A stretch of 64,000 nucleotides of DNA from Ruegeria sp. ANG-S4 (lineage in GTDB: Bacteria; Pseudomonadota; Alphaproteobacteria; Rhodobacterales; Rhodobacteraceae), in assembly GCF_000814005.1 (NCBI RefSeq), contig NZ_JWLK01000002.1, positions 496,001 to 560,000 on the forward strand. The letters run 5' to 3'. Positions within the stretch are counted from its first letter, which is position 1, and each line of letters opens with the position of its first letter. The translations under genes were made by a program, and so were the position numbers. The notes below the pieces were generated by a model. The model ran no database searches and was not told where the DNA came from. It was given only the letters and a program-made list of their open reading frames with translations. This document shows positions 16,303-27,614 of the stretch, one piece after another.

Positions 16303-16460
16303 TGCAACTGGCTGGAGAAGCAGCCCTTAAGACTGGTTCCGCTCGAGCAATCGGGCGGAGCGCATTCTGCTCAGAACTCGAAAGCAAGGTGCGCAGTCGA
16401 TCAGGGCGGAAACTGGGTGCCAAACCCCGCAATGTGGGTGGCGGGCCATGCAGGAACTGA
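16302..16460 (+). pseudogene. smoS: Deletion scar of a sorbitol/polyol dehydrogenase gene (smoS remnant)
   Basis: An ATG coupled to the smoK stop (TAATG) opens a 52-residue frame whose first 20 residues read [20 protein letters not shown], close to the SDR start TGSARGIGRA of SmoS-type sorbitol dehydrogenases. Some 30 codons later, in the next forward frame (16396-16416), the sequence reads VDQGGNW, matching the SDR end NVDGGNW. The roughly 690 bp between these two ends in a normal smoS (about 256 residues) are missing, and the ends are out of frame. This is exactly where smoS lies in smoEFGKS-mtlK operons. Best explained as an internal deletion; the 52-residue product would not be an enzyme. 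Confidence 0.65.
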
Positions 16461-17923
16461 TGCCACTTTCAAACGCAACACTCGATAAGCTCACCATTGA
16501 GCGGCCCTTGTATGACCGTTCAAAGCTTGAACCGGGCATTGTTCACATCGGTGTCGGCAACTTCCACCGCGCTCATCAGGCCTGGTACCTTCACCGCCTC
16601 ATGCAAATGGGCAAAGCCCGCGATTGGGCAATCATCGGTGCGGGTGTGAGACCATACGACGCCGCGATGCGGGAAAAACTGATGGCTCAGGATTGTCTTA
16701 CGACCCTGATCGAGTTGGACCCGAAAAGTGTTGGCGCCGAGGTGATTGGATCCATGATCGATTACCTGCCGATTGAAGAGGGCAATGAAACGCTCATTCA
16801 AAAGATGGCGGACCCGGAAATTCGCATCGTGTCCATGACGGTGACGGAAAGCGGCTACTATGTAGACCCGGTCACCAAAGGTTTCGACGCCGCCCATCCT
16901 GACATTCAACACGATGCCACAAATCCCCTGACACCGCGCACGTTGTTTGGTGCCATCGTTGAGGCATTGCGTCTGAGACGCGATGCGGGGCACCCTCCCT
17001 TCACCGGGCTAAGCTGCGACAATCTTCAGAGCAACGGGGATGTCCTGCGGCAAACCGTGATGTCCCTGGCAAAACTGTCTGACCCCGAACTGGCCGATTG
17101 GATCGCAACCCACGCGACCTTCCCCAATTCGATGGTGGATTGCATTGCACCGGCGACCGGGCCGAACGAACTGGCCCTTGCCAAGAAATTCGGTATCGAA
17201 GATGCCGCCGTCGTCACGCATGAGGCATACCGCCAATGGGTGATTGAGGATAAGTTCTGCGCCGGACGCCCTGACTGGAACGATGTTGGTGCGGTTTTCT
17301 CTGATGATGTCCACGCCTTCGAAACCATGAAAATTCGTATCCTCAACGCCGGTCATCAGGTCCTTGCAAATGTCGGCGAAGTTCTGGGCTTGCAGACGAT
17401 TTCCGAGTGTATGTCGCACCCGCTGATTTCGCTCTTCTTCGGTAAAGTTCAGCGAACGGAAATCGCTCCAACCGTATCACCGGTTTCGGGGGTCTCGCCG
17501 GAAGAATATGTCGGGCTGGTCGAACGCCGGTTCTCCAACCCTCGGATTGTCGACACGAATCGACGCGTGGCCTTTGATGGTTCAGCCCGCCACACGGGCT
17601 TTGTTTTACCAATTCTACGAGATCAGCTGAGCACGGATGGCCCGGTTAGCGGACTGGCCTTGGTCGAAGCGCTCTGGGCGCGCATGTGCGCAGGAAAGCG
17701 GGAAGATGGCAGCGTGATCGAGCCCAATGATCCCATTTGGGAAGAACTGAACGCAACCGCCCGCGCGGCGCGGTCAAATCCGGCCGCTTGGCTTGAACAA
17801 AGCCGGATTTACGGAGACTTGAAAGACGCGAAACCATTTTCAGAAGCGTTTTCGCGTTGGTTGAGCGTAATATGGCAGGACGGCTGCGAGGCCGCCCTGA
17901 CGGCATACATCGATGAAATCTGA
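16460..17923 (+). CDS. mtlK: Mannitol dehydrogenase (polyol-specific long-chain family)
   Basis: A 487-residue long-chain polyol dehydrogenase. GIVHIGVGNFHRAHQAWYL is the N-terminal NAD-binding strand-turn and KIRILNAGHQVLANVG the catalytic Lys/Asn/His segment of the PSLDR family (Rhodobacter MtlK oxidises D-mannitol to fructose, and also arabitol and sorbitol). ATG 16460 is preferred (AGGA 4 nt upstream, MPLSNATL start, TGATG overlap with the smoS remnant stop); ATG 16448 is an alternative giving 491 residues. With smoS lost, this is the only polyol dehydrogenase in the operon. Confidence 0.88.
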   Translation: MPLSNATLDKLTIERPLYDRSKLEPGIVHIGVGNFHRAHQAWYLHRLMQMGKARDWAIIGAGVRPYDAAMREKLMAQDCLTTLIELDPKSVGAEVIGSMIDYLPIEEGNETLIQKMADPEIRIVSMTVTESGYYVDPVTKGFDAAHPDIQHDATNPLTPRTLFGAIVEALRLRRDAGHPPFTGLSCDNLQSNGDVLRQTVMSLAKLSDPELADWIATHATFPNSMVDCIAPATGPNELALAKKFGIEDAAVVTHEAYRQWVIEDKFCAGRPDWNDVGAVFSDDVHAFETMKIRILNAGHQVLANVGEVLGLQTISECMSHPLISLFFGKVQRTEIAPTVSPVSGVSPEEYVGLVERRFSNPRIVDTNRRVAFDGSARHTGFVLPILRDQLSTDGPVSGLALVEALWARMCAGKREDGSVIEPNDPIWEELNATARAARSNPAAWLEQSRIYGDLKDAKPFSEAFSRWLSVIWQDGCEAALTAYIDEI

Positions 17924-18204
17924 GGCAAAACAACGGGACTTGGAGCCTATGTAACTGGCAATAAACGCATTTTGCGTTGCCGGGCTTGCAGAACGTATGG
18001 GCCGCGATCCTGTTATGGCAATCCAACGTAAGGAGACATCGCTTTGAAGCTGGGAAAAGCGGGATGAACCACGTTATGCTCAATGCCATGCGCTCTGTTC
18101 CGAAAACCGAAGGCCATGAATTCGAAAATTACTGCGGCACGTTGGATCACATCGTGCCCACACTCAACGTCAACCCAATCTAAAACCCTGGTCGTACTGC
18201 AACT

Positions 18205-20583
18205 ATGAAATCAGAAATCCTCCGACATCTAACATATTCGCTGGGCAAGGACGTTCCGCACGCCTCGACCTATGACTGGCGCATGGCAGTTTCACTGACT
18301 TTGCGGGACCGGATCGTTGATCCGTGGTTTGAAAGCACGCGTGAAACGTATCAATCCGGCGCAAAGCGCGTTTATTACCTGTCCATGGAATTTTTGATCG
18401 GTCGACTGGTCGAAGATATGACGGCCAACCTCGGCCTCACGAATGAAGTGCGTCAGGCGCTGGAAGATTTGGGGCAGGATGCCGCTGTCATATTTCAGGA
18501 CGAACCGGATGCCGCTTTGGGCAATGGGGGCCTTGGCCGGCTGGCGGCTTGTTTCATGGACTCCCTCGCCACGTTGGGCATACCGGCCTATGGCTACGGC
18601 ATTCGATACGAGCACGGGCTTTTCGAACAGAGCTTTGTCGACGGTCGACAGGTCGAAAAAGCGGAAACGTGGCTGAGCCAGCGTTTTGCATGGGAATTCG
18701 AGCGCCCCGAGGTACGTTACCGGATCGCCTTTGGCGGATACGTGGCCCACCAGAATGGCAACGCTGAATGGCATCCTTCAGATACGGTTCTGGCGCAGGC
18801 TTTCGACACACCGGTCGTAGGGTGGAAAGGAGCGTGGGGAAATACGCTCAGGCTTTGGTCCGCCCGGCCTGAAAACGAGTTTGATCTGGAAAGCTTCAAC
18901 CGCGGCGACTATCTCGCTGCCAGCCGATCTGAAGCACTGGCGCGTACGATTTCGCGCGTTTTGTATCCCGACGACACGACAGACGCGGGCAAAGAACTGA
19001 GGTTAAAGCAGGAATACTTCTTTACCGCCGCCTCGATTATGGACCTGCTGCGCCGTTTCCTCAGCGATCATGGTGACATTCGCGAATTGCCGAATGCCGT
19101 CGCCATTCAACTCAATGATACGCATCCGGCGATTGCCGGGCCTGAGCTTGTGCGTCTGTTGGCAGACGAACACGACCTGCCACTGGACGAGGCGATAACA
19201 CTGGCACGCCGTTGTCTCGGCTACACCAACCACACGCTTTTGCCTGAGGCCCTGGAACGTTGGCACGAAGGCTTGCTGGGTCGCGTCCTGCCACGGCACC
19301 TTGAGATCATTCGGGCCATCGACCAACTGCAACAGCAAGAGTTTCCCGACAGCCCGCGCATCCTGAAGAATGGCGAAGTTCACATGGGTGAATTGGCCTT
19401 CGTCATGGCGCACAAGGTGAACGGCGTCTCGGCTCTGCACACCGAATTGGTGAAAGATACGGTCTTCGCCGACCTGCATCGCATTCACCCCACGCGGATC
19501 ATCAACCAGACCAACGGCATCACGCCGCGCAGGTGGTTGCACACCTGCAATCCGGTTCTGAGCGATCTGATAACCCGGGAAATCGGCGAAGGCTGGGTGG
19601 CCGATCTCGAGCAGTTGAAACAACTCAAAAGCCGCGCATCCGACAATAGTTTTTTGCATGATTTCAGCGCTGCCAAGCGTCACAACAAGGAACAGCTTTC
19701 AAACTGGGTCGCAGACAATTGCGGTGTTTCCATCAACCCGGACGCAATTTTCGATGTCCAGATCAAGCGCATCCACGAATACAAGCGTCAGTTGATGAAC
19801 ATCTTGGAAACGGTCGCGTTGTGGAATGAGATGCGGGATAATCCGGGGTCCGAATGGACGCCTCGGGTCAAGATCTTTGGCGGCAAGGCAGCGCCGGGTT
19901 ACCACGTCGCCAAGCAAATCGTGCGACTGATCAACGATGTAGCCAAGGTAATAAACACGGATCCGGTAACGGCCGACCTGCTAAAGGTCGTTTACCCGGC
20001 AAATTACAATGTCACGATGGCCGAAAACCTGATCCCTGCCGCAGACCTGTCCGAACAGATTTCCACCGCTGGGAAAGAGGCTTCGGGGACCGGAAACATG
20101 AAATTTGCTTTGAATGGTGCGCTGACGATCGGCACTCTGGACGGGGCCAATGTCGAAATCCGCGAACATGTGGGGGCGGACAATTTCTTTCTGTTCGGAC
20201 TGACCGCGCAGGAAGTCATGGAACGGCGTACCGTTCATGAGTATTCGCGGGCGTCCATCGCCGCCAGCCCACGGCTCGAACGCGTCCTCGGCCAGATTTT
20301 CGAAGGGCTGTTTTCACCCGAAGAGCCGGGGCGCTATCATTCCCTGATCGGAACGCTTTACGATCACGACTACTTTCTGGTCACATGTGACTTCGACAGC
20401 TATTTCGACACCCAGCGCCGGACCGATGTGGCCTATCGCGACAGCCAGAAATGGGCCGCGATGGCCTTGCAAAACACCGCCAGCATGGGCTGGTTCTCGT
20501 CAGACCGAACGATCCGTGGCTATGCCCGCGATATCTGGCAGGCGGACAGCGTTCTGACCAAGACACTGGGCAAATCAGCATGA
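18205..20583 (+). CDS. glgP: Glycogen (alpha-glucan) phosphorylase
   Basis: A 792-residue glycosyltransferase-35 enzyme that releases glucose 1-phosphate from glycogen. The pyridoxal phosphate site is intact: [15 protein letters not shown] with the PLP lysine at K633, followed by [34 protein letters not shown] and [11 protein letters not shown] also match the family. The length equals that of bacterial GlgP. It is first in the glycogen cluster; no Shine-Dalgarno is seen before the ATG. The last 4 nt overlap glgB. The 281 bp upstream carry no convincing gene. Confidence 0.95.
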   Translation: MKSEILRHLTYSLGKDVPHASTYDWRMAVSLTLRDRIVDPWFESTRETYQSGAKRVYYLSMEFLIGRLVEDMTANLGLTNEVRQALEDLGQDAAVIFQDEPDAALGNGGLGRLAACFMDSLATLGIPAYGYGIRYEHGLFEQSFVDGRQVEKAETWLSQRFAWEFERPEVRYRIAFGGYVAHQNGNAEWHPSDTVLAQAFDTPVVGWKGAWGNTLRLWSARPENEFDLESFNRGDYLAASRSEALARTISRVLYPDDTTDAGKELRLKQEYFFTAASIMDLLRRFLSDHGDIRELPNAVAIQLNDTHPAIAGPELVRLLADEHDLPLDEAITLARRCLGYTNHTLLPEALERWHEGLLGRVLPRHLEIIRAIDQLQQQEFPDSPRILKNGEVHMGELAFVMAHKVNGVSALHTELVKDTVFADLHRIHPTRIINQTNGITPRRWLHTCNPVLSDLITREIGEGWVADLEQLKQLKSRASDNSFLHDFSAAKRHNKEQLSNWVADNCGVSINPDAIFDVQIKRIHEYKRQLMNILETVALWNEMRDNPGSEWTPRVKIFGGKAAPGYHVAKQIVRLINDVAKVINTDPVTADLLKVVYPANYNVTMAENLIPAADLSEQISTAGKEASGTGNMKFALNGALTIGTLDGANVEIREHVGADNFFLFGLTAQEVMERRTVHEYSRASIAASPRLERVLGQIFEGLFSPEEPGRYHSLIGTLYDHDYFLVTCDFDSYFDTQRRTDVAYRDSQKWAAMALQNTASMGWFSSDRTIRGYARDIWQADSVLTKTLGKSA

Positions 20584-22787
20584 GCAGCGACCTCATCCAA
20601 CCCAGCGATGCCGCTGCCATTGCAAAGGGCGAGCATGGCGATCCGTTCTCGGTTCTTGGGCTGCATGAGGTTGACGGGCGGTTGGTGATCCGATGCTTCC
20701 ACCCCGAAGCGGACGAAGTCGAAGTTCTTGACCGGAAAACCGGGCGCAAACTCTGTGCGCTTTCAAGGGTCGATGCGGAAAGTGGCGTGTTCGCCGGGGT
20801 CGTTCCGCGCCGAAAAAAGCGGTTCCCGTATCTATTGCGTCTAACCCGACAAAACGACGGCTGGTCGGAACATGACCCCTACGCGTTCGGGCCGGTTCTG
20901 GGCGAGATTGACGAATATTTGCTGGGCGAAGGCAGGCACGGCCAGTTGTGGCGGGCGCTTGGGGCGCATGTCGTATCACATGAGGGGTGCGACGGCGTGC
21001 ACTTCGCGGTCTGGGCGCCAAACGCACGTCGCGTATCGATCATCGGCGACTTCAATGGCTGGGACGGGCGCAGGAACGTCATGCGCCGGCGCGGTGCAAC
21101 CGGCGTGCATGAGATATTCATGCCGAACTTGGGCGAAGGTGCGGTTTACAAGTTTGAAATCGTGGGTTCCGACGGGAATCTTCTTCCAGAAAAGGCAGAC
21201 CCCGTAGGATGTGGTTCAGAGTTACCGCCCAAAACAGCCTCGGTCGTGCGCGATCTTGGAAAATACACCTGGGCAGATTCCGCCTGGATGGACACGCGTG
21301 GCAAACACCATAAAGTCGATCAGCCAATCTCGGTCTATGAGGTGCATCTGGAAAGCTGGCGGCGCGTTCCGGAAGAGGGCAATCGCTCGTTGGGGTATCA
21401 AGAGTTCGCGACGGACCTTGTGGATTATGCGAAAGACATGGGTTTTACCCATATCGAGCTTACCCCGATATCAGAATACCCGTTTGGCGGATCCTGGGGC
21501 TATCAACCGGTTGGGTTGTTTGCCCCGACCGCGCGTTTTGGGACGCCCGATGATTTTCGCGCCCTCGTGGACGCCTGCCACCAGGCGGATATGGGCCTGA
21601 TCATTGATTGGGTTCCCGGGCATTTCCCGACAGACCCCCATGGGCTGGGACGTTTTGACGGCTCAGCGTTGTACGAACACCTTGATCCGAAAGAAGGGTA
21701 TCATCCGGACTGGAATACACTTGTTTACAACTATGGCCGGGCAGAGGTGTCCAACTACCTGATCGCGAACGCAAAATTCTGGATGGAAGAGTACCATATC
21801 GACGGTCTGCGCGTCGACGCCGTGGCGTCGATGCTGTACCGCGATTATTCGCGGGAAGACGGCGAATGGGTGCCCAACATTCACGGCGGGCGCGAAAACC
21901 TGGAAGCCATCGGATTTCTGAGACAGATGAACGAGGCCGTTTACGCCGCACACCCGGACGCGATGACGATTGCAGAGGAATCCACCGCGTTTCCGGGTGT
22001 TTGCGGTTTGACGTCTGACGGGGGTCTGGGCTTCGGCTTCAAATGGAACATGGGGTGGATGAACGACACGCTGCGCTACATGGCCGAAGACCCGGTGAAC
22101 CGAAAGTATCACCACGACAAGATGACCTTCGGGCTTCACTATGCGTTTTCTGAAAACTTCGTGCTTCCGCTCAGCCATGACGAAGTCGTTCACGGTAAAG
22201 GATCACTGCTAGGCAGAATGCCCGGTGACGACTGGCAACGCTTTGCGAACCTGCGGGCCTATTATGGCTTTATGTGGGGTCATCCGGGCAAAAAGCTGAT
22301 CTTCATGGGGGGCGAATTCGCACAAACCGGTGAATGGAACCATGAACAGAGCCTTGATTGGCATTTGCTCGAACACCCTAATCATGCGGGGATGCAACGA
22401 CTGGTGCGTGATCTGAACGCGTTATATCGCGGGACCCCTGCGCTCTACCAACGAGACAGCAACCCGGAGGGGTTCGTCTGGATTGATGGCGGCAACGCCA
22501 GCGACTCGGTCTTTTCCTGGGTTCGCTACGGCACAGATGACAGCGCACCTGTTTTGGTTGTGTCCAATTTCACGCCAGTTACCCGGACGGATTTTCGTAT
22601 CGGCGTGCCCCGGCCCGGCCATTGGGCTGAACGACTGAACACGGACTCCGAGTTTTACGGCGGAAGCAATCAAGGCAATGGCAACGGGTTGAATTCCGAA
22701 CCTGTCGCAACGCATGGCTGCCAGCACTCTATAGTGATGACAGTGCCGCCACTTGCTACAGTCTTTTTTGAGTACAGACCCGAATAG
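20580..22787 (+). CDS. glgB: 1,4-alpha-glucan branching enzyme
   Basis: A 735-residue GH13 branching enzyme that makes alpha-1,6 branches in glycogen. After an N-terminal CBM48 ([20 protein letters not shown]) come the catalytic-barrel motifs [21 protein letters not shown] with nucleophile D413, [11 protein letters not shown] (acid/base Glu) and [10 protein letters not shown] (third Asp). The ATG at 20580 overlaps the glgP stop as ATGA; upstream in-frame starts lie inside glgP. Confidence 0.95.
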   Translation: MSSDLIQPSDAAAIAKGEHGDPFSVLGLHEVDGRLVIRCFHPEADEVEVLDRKTGRKLCALSRVDAESGVFAGVVPRRKKRFPYLLRLTRQNDGWSEHDPYAFGPVLGEIDEYLLGEGRHGQLWRALGAHVVSHEGCDGVHFAVWAPNARRVSIIGDFNGWDGRRNVMRRRGATGVHEIFMPNLGEGAVYKFEIVGSDGNLLPEKADPVGCGSELPPKTASVVRDLGKYTWADSAWMDTRGKHHKVDQPISVYEVHLESWRRVPEEGNRSLGYQEFATDLVDYAKDMGFTHIELTPISEYPFGGSWGYQPVGLFAPTARFGTPDDFRALVDACHQADMGLIIDWVPGHFPTDPHGLGRFDGSALYEHLDPKEGYHPDWNTLVYNYGRAEVSNYLIANAKFWMEEYHIDGLRVDAVASMLYRDYSREDGEWVPNIHGGRENLEAIGFLRQMNEAVYAAHPDAMTIAEESTAFPGVCGLTSDGGLGFGFKWNMGWMNDTLRYMAEDPVNRKYHHDKMTFGLHYAFSENFVLPLSHDEVVHGKGSLLGRMPGDDWQRFANLRAYYGFMWGHPGKKLIFMGGEFAQTGEWNHEQSLDWHLLEHPNHAGMQRLVRDLNALYRGTPALYQRDSNPEGFVWIDGGNASDSVFSWVRYGTDDSAPVLVVSNFTPVTRTDFRIGVPRPGHWAERLNTDSEFYGGSNQGNGNGLNSEPVATHGCQHSIVMTVPPLATVFFEYRPE

Positions 22788-22814
22788 ACCAAAACCTGCA
22801 GGGGAGGACATCCG

Positions 22815-24074
22815 TTGAAACAAGATCGTCGCAGATTGGCCAATCAGACCATGGCTTATGTTCTTGCCGGTGGCCGGGGAAGCCGTTTGAAAGAAATGAC
22901 GGATATTCGGGCAAAGCCGGCCGTTTACTTCGGCGGGAAAACGCGGATCATCGACTTTGCACTGTCCAACGCAGTCAACTCGGGCATTCGGCGGATTGGC
23001 GTCGCGACACAGTACAAAGCGCACAGTCTTATCCGACACCTGCAACGGGGATGGAGCTTTTTTAGGGCGGAACGCAACGAATCCCTCGACATTCTTCCCG
23101 CGTCCCAACAGCTCAATGAAGACAATTGGTACAAGGGCACGGCGGATGCCGTGACGCAGAACATCAACATCCTCAAGGGTTACGGTCCGAAATATATTCT
23201 CGTGCTGGCGGGTGACCACATCTACAAACAGGACTATTCGCTGATGATCGAACAGCACGTTCAGTCCGGCGCAAAAGTGACGGTGGGCTGCATCGAGGTC
23301 CCCCGTGAGGAGGCCAAGGGCTTTGGCGTGATGGCCGTCGACAAGAAAGACAAAATTCTGAGTTTTGTGGAGAAACCTGAAGACCCGCCGCCCATGCCGA
23401 ACAATCCCGACCTATCGCTGGCAAGCATGGGCATTTACGTGTTCGAGGCCGAATACCTTTATGAAATTCTGCAGGCCGACGCAGTTTCCGAGACGTCCAG
23501 CCACGACTTTGGAAAAGACATAATCCCAACCATTGTCGCCGAAGGCGGCGCCATGGCGCATCCGTTCAGCCGATCCTGCGTTATGTCGGGCCTTGAAGAC
23601 AAACCTTACTGGCGCGATGTGGGAACCATCGATGCCTATTGGCAGGCCAATATTGACCTCACGGACTTCAAACCGGGCCTGGACATCTACGCAACCGATT
23701 GGCCGATCTGGACATATTCAGAGCTGACGCCACCGGCCAAGTTCATCCACAACGAGGAAGGCCGGCGCGGTCAGGCCGTTTCTTCAATGGTTTCAGGCGG
23801 TTGCATCATTTCAGGGTCCTCGCTTTATCAGTGTCTGCTGTTCACCGGCGTCAAAACCCACTCCTACTCGCAACTCGAGGGCGTGGTCGCCCTGCCCTAT
23901 TGCGAAGTCGGACGTCGCGCTTACCTGAAGAATGTCGTCATTGACAGGGGCGTCAAAATTCCGCCCGGTTTGATCGTCGGCGAAGATCCAAAGCTTGACG
24001 CCAAGCGTTTCCGGCGCACAGAAGGCGGTGTTTGCCTGATTACACAAGCGATGATCGAACAGCTGGATTCGTAA
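22815..24074 (+). CDS. glgC: Glucose-1-phosphate adenylyltransferase
   Basis: A 419-residue ADP-glucose pyrophosphorylase, the committed step of glycogen synthesis. [20 protein letters not shown] is the nucleotide loop, [15 protein letters not shown] and [20 protein letters not shown] match Glg[11 protein letters not shown] carries the sugar-phosphate-site Lys, and the C-terminus forms the left-handed helix used for allosteric control. It starts at TTG 22815, with GGGGAGGA 6 nt before. The gene is 27 bp after glgB and 1 bp before glgA. Confidence 0.95.
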   Translation: MKQDRRRLANQTMAYVLAGGRGSRLKEMTDIRAKPAVYFGGKTRIIDFALSNAVNSGIRRIGVATQYKAHSLIRHLQRGWSFFRAERNESLDILPASQQLNEDNWYKGTADAVTQNINILKGYGPKYILVLAGDHIYKQDYSLMIEQHVQSGAKVTVGCIEVPREEAKGFGVMAVDKKDKILSFVEKPEDPPPMPNNPDLSLASMGIYVFEAEYLYEILQADAVSETSSHDFGKDIIPTIVAEGGAMAHPFSRSCVMSGLEDKPYWRDVGTIDAYWQANIDLTDFKPGLDIYATDWPIWTYSELTPPAKFIHNEEGRRGQAVSSMVSGGCIISGSSLYQCLLFTGVKTHSYSQLEGVVALPYCEVGRRAYLKNVVIDRGVKIPPGLIVGEDPKLDAKRFRRTEGGVCLITQAMIEQLDS

Positions 24075-24075
24075 A

Positions 24076-25512
24076 ATGCAAGTATTGATGGTCGCCTCGG
24101 AATGTGCGCCCTTTATCAAGACCGGAGGTTTGGCGGATGTCGTCGGCGCGCTGCCAGACGCGCTGTCCAGTCTGGGCATCGGCAGCCGGATTCTGTTGCC
24201 TGCCTATCCCGCACTGCAACCCTTGCTCAGCGGCGGCAAACAAGTTGCTCTGTTCGACGATCTGCCCGGCGGCTATGGCCAAGTTGTGCTCGTCACCGCT
24301 CAGGGCATTGAATTGCTTCTGCTGGACGCCCCGCAACTGTTCGACCGCCCCGGCCTGCCCTACACCGACCCGGACGGCAAAGATTGGACAGACAACCATC
24401 TGCGCTTTGGCGCTTTGGCGCAGGCAGCGGCGCGTATTGGGCTTGATGGTGTCGACGGGTGGGAACCGGACATCGTGCACGCGCACGACTGGCAGGCCGC
24501 TCTGACACCCGTATATCTCAAGCAATCTGGGCGGCCTGAGCCAAAATCAGTTCTGACAATCCACAACATCGCCTTTCAGGGCCGTTTCGGACCCCATGTT
24601 CTTGCTGAGTTGGGTTTGAGAGGGGACTGGTTTCATCCCGAAGCGTTGGAGTTTCACGGAGATCTGGGTTTCCTAAAGGGCGGATTGATGTTTGCCGACC
24701 GGATCACAACCGTCAGCCCGACATACGCCCGTGAAATCCTTACACCGCACTACGGCATGGGCCTGGAAGGTGTCTTGCAATCCCGGGCCGACAACCTCAG
24801 CGGCATCCTGAACGGAATTGATACGACCATTTGGGATCCGGCCACCGACCCGGCACTTAGCGTTGGCTATAACGCCCGCAGTTTGGGCAGAAAGGCGGAA
24901 AACCGCGCCCGTATCGCAGAACGTGTCGGATTGGATCAGAACGCATCCGGTCCCTTGTTTTGCGTTATCAGCCGGTTGACCGAGCAAAAAGGTCTGGACG
25001 CATTGGCCGAGGCAATCCCCGACATCGTTGCCGGCGGCGGCCAACTTGCCGTTTTGGGGTCTGGCGACGTTGCATTGGAACGAGCCTTTACCGAGGCTGG
25101 CGAGCGCTTTGCCGGATCAGTTGGCACCGTAATCGGATATGACGAAGCGTTTGCCCACCTGTTGCAGGGCGGGTCTGACGCCATTCTTATCCCTTCGCGG
25201 TTCGAGCCGTGCGGCCTGACCCAGCTTTACGGACTACGCTACGGAACCATACCCATTGTCGCACGCACCGGAGGTTTGGCGGACACCGTGATCGACGCCA
25301 ATGTCGCCGCGCTCAACGCCGAATGCGCAACAGGATTTGTATTTGGTGATGTGTCCGCAAACGGCATCTCAGAGGTGCTGAACCGAGTCTTCGACACGTT
25401 TTCCGACAAGAAAAAATGGCAGGTAATGCAACGCGCGGCGATGCGTCAATCCGTCGGTTGGGACCAGTCGGCAAAGGCGTATGCTCAAATGTATCGGGAT
25501 CTGTCTGAATGA
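24076..25512 (+). CDS. glgA: Glycogen synthase (ADP-glucose)
   Basis: A 478-residue GT5 glycogen synthase that extends alpha-1,4-glucan from ADP-glucose. FIKTGGLADVVGALP at 13-27 holds the substrate-binding Lys (K15); HAHDWQAALTPVYL, SPTYAREI and SRFEPCGLTQLYGLRYGT are further family motifs. It ends in an ATGA overlap with glgX, so the two are coupled. Confidence 0.95.
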   Translation: MQVLMVASECAPFIKTGGLADVVGALPDALSSLGIGSRILLPAYPALQPLLSGGKQVALFDDLPGGYGQVVLVTAQGIELLLLDAPQLFDRPGLPYTDPDGKDWTDNHLRFGALAQAAARIGLDGVDGWEPDIVHAHDWQAALTPVYLKQSGRPEPKSVLTIHNIAFQGRFGPHVLAELGLRGDWFHPEALEFHGDLGFLKGGLMFADRITTVSPTYAREILTPHYGMGLEGVLQSRADNLSGILNGIDTTIWDPATDPALSVGYNARSLGRKAENRARIAERVGLDQNASGPLFCVISRLTEQKGLDALAEAIPDIVAGGGQLAVLGSGDVALERAFTEAGERFAGSVGTVIGYDEAFAHLLQGGSDAILIPSRFEPCGLTQLYGLRYGTIPIVARTGGLADTVIDANVAALNAECATGFVFGDVSANGISEVLNRVFDTFSDKKKWQVMQRAAMRQSVGWDQSAKAYAQMYRDLSE

Positions 25513-27614
25513 AGGATATCGGACCTGACCAACTGACGATCCAACCCGGGAACCCGTCGCGTCTGGGTGCACATTTCGACGGCAATGGCGTGAATTTCGC
25601 CTTGTTTTCCGAACACGCCTCGCGCGTCAGTTTGTGTCTGTTCACTGAGGACGGCGCGCGCGAGTTCACTCGCATGGCCCTGCCCGAGCGGAACGGCTCG
25701 GTTTGGCACGGATACGTCCCGGGGCTGAAGCCCGGCACGCTCTACGGCTTTCGGGTGGATGGTCCGTTTGCACCGGAACGCGGGCATCGGTTCAATGCCA
25801 ACAAGCTGTTGTTGGATCCATACACGCGCGAACTGCACGGCCGCGTCAATCATGATCCAGCCATTCTTGGTTACCTGCCTAATTCTCCGTACGGGGACCT
25901 GTCATTCAGCGAGGTCGACAGCGCGCCCCATGTTCCCAAGTCCGTGGTTTCCGATCCAGACAGCTTTTCGCCTGACGCCGTGACACTGGGGCGTCGCTGG
26001 GACGGAACATTCATATATGAGGCGCATGTCAGAGGCGCCACAATGCTGCACCCAGACATACCCGATGACGTAAAGGGCACTTACGATGGCCTGTCCTCGC
26101 AGCCGATTCTGGACCATCTGACCCGATTGGGCGTTACGGCGGTGGAAATCCTGCCGGTTCATGCCTTCACATCCGAGGGTGCCCTGCGCGCGCGGTCCAT
26201 GCGCAATTACTGGGGCTATAATACACTGGGCTTCTTCGCGCCCGAGCCGCGCTATTTCGGACCGTCCGGCGTTTTCGGGTTTCGCGCAATGGTCGACCGG
26301 TTTCATGCCGCGGGTATCGAGGTCATTCTGGATGTCGTCTATAACCACTCCGCCGAAAGTGATCATCTTGGCCCGACACTGAGTTTTCGCGGGATCGACA
26401 ATGCCTCTTACTACCTGCTGCTGGACGGCCAACCCCGTTACTACGTAAACGATACCGGTACGGGAAACACGCTGAAGGTTCGGCATCCGTTTGTACTGCG
26501 GATGGTGATGGACAGCTTGCGGTTCTGGGTGCAGTGCATGGGGGTCGACGGCTTCCGATTTGATCTGGCCACCACGCTGGCCCGCGAGGCGCATGGGTTC
26601 GAAACAGGCGGTGGGTTTTTGGACGCCCTGCGGCAAGATCCTGTGCTGGCAGGGGTCAAACTGATCGCGGAGCCTTGGGATGTCGGTCCCGGCGGATATC
26701 AGTTGGGTCGGTTCCCGCCTGAATTTTCCGAGTGGAACGACCGCTATCGCGACACGGTGCGCAAGTTCTGGCGCGGAGATGGACATTCGGCACAGGACAT
26801 GGGCTCGGCACTTTTGGGCTCGGCGGATTTGTTTGACACAAAGGGTCGGCAAGCCTGGTCATCGGTGAACTTCGTTGCGTCGCACGACGGATTCACATTG
26901 GCCGACACGACCCGCTATCTTCAGCGCCACAATGCGGCCAATGGCGAAGACAATCGCGACGGGCATCACAGTAACTACAGCGACAACTTCGGCGTCGAAG
27001 GCGACAGTGACGATCCAGAAATAAATGCGGCCCGCCATCAGCGGATGCGCAATATGTTGGCCACCGTTTTTCTTTCGCAAGGCACTCCGATGCTGCTGGC
27101 CGGGGATGAAGGCGGCAATTCCCAAAACGGCAACAACAACGCCTATTGTCAGGACAACCCTGTCAGTTGGATCGACTGGACCAAATTGGACAGCGATCTG
27201 GTTGCCTTTACCGCGGCTTTGTCAGGATTTCGGGCCAGACACCCCGTTCTGAATCAGAACCGATTCCTGCACGGCGCAAAACGGGCTGACGGACATCCGG
27301 ACGTCGAATGGCGCGCCATGGACGGATCACCACTGAACTGGCGCGACCCGGGGCTGTCCAGCCTGTGTTTGATTCTGCGTGGCTGCGCCGAATGCGTGGC
27401 CGGAAATGCGATGTCTGATGTGGTGCTGCTGGCCTTCAATCGCGAGTATGAGGATCGGGAACTGCAACTGCCGCCAAGTGGCCAAAAGATCTGGCGCCAG
27501 GAGATTGACACTTCGACTGCCGCCCAGACAGCGCGCGAAATCACGACATCTGCGACGCGGATCCCGGCAAATTCCGTCGCAGCCTTCGTGCTGCACCAAC
27601 CGTCGGCCGAATGA
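25509..27614 (+). CDS. glgX: Glycogen debranching enzyme
   Basis: A 701-residue GH13 isoamylase-type debranching enzyme. An N-terminal CBM48 (GVNFALFSEHASRVSLCLF) precedes the barrel motifs DVVYNHSAE, GFRFDLATTLAR with nucleophile D352, LIAEPWDVGPGGYQ and FVASHDGFTLAD. It removes limit-dextrin branches left after GlgP. ATGA overlaps join it to glgA upstream and malQ downstream. Confidence 0.94.
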   Translation: MKDIGPDQLTIQPGNPSRLGAHFDGNGVNFALFSEHASRVSLCLFTEDGAREFTRMALPERNGSVWHGYVPGLKPGTLYGFRVDGPFAPERGHRFNANKLLLDPYTRELHGRVNHDPAILGYLPNSPYGDLSFSEVDSAPHVPKSVVSDPDSFSPDAVTLGRRWDGTFIYEAHVRGATMLHPDIPDDVKGTYDGLSSQPILDHLTRLGVTAVEILPVHAFTSEGALRARSMRNYWGYNTLGFFAPEPRYFGPSGVFGFRAMVDRFHAAGIEVILDVVYNHSAESDHLGPTLSFRGIDNASYYLLLDGQPRYYVNDTGTGNTLKVRHPFVLRMVMDSLRFWVQCMGVDGFRFDLATTLAREAHGFETGGGFLDALRQDPVLAGVKLIAEPWDVGPGGYQLGRFPPEFSEWNDRYRDTVRKFWRGDGHSAQDMGSALLGSADLFDTKGRQAWSSVNFVASHDGFTLADTTRYLQRHNAANGEDNRDGHHSNYSDNFGVEGDSDDPEINAARHQRMRNMLATVFLSQGTPMLLAGDEGGNSQNGNNNAYCQDNPVSWIDWTKLDSDLVAFTAALSGFRARHPVLNQNRFLHGAKRADGHPDVEWRAMDGSPLNWRDPGLSSLCLILRGCAECVAGNAMSDVVLLAFNREYEDRELQLPPSGQKIWRQEIDTSTAAQTAREITTSATRIPANSVAAFVLHQPSAE

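Noticed and set aside
17924..18204. Small frames between mtlK and glgP (for example ATG 18064 to 18183)
   Set aside because: No good ribosome site, no similarity, and not conserved-looking; more likely a leader or promoter region of the glycogen cluster.
25902..26852. 316-codon minus-strand frame opposite glgX
   Set aside because: Pure shadow of a high-GC gene with intact GH13 motifs on the other strand.
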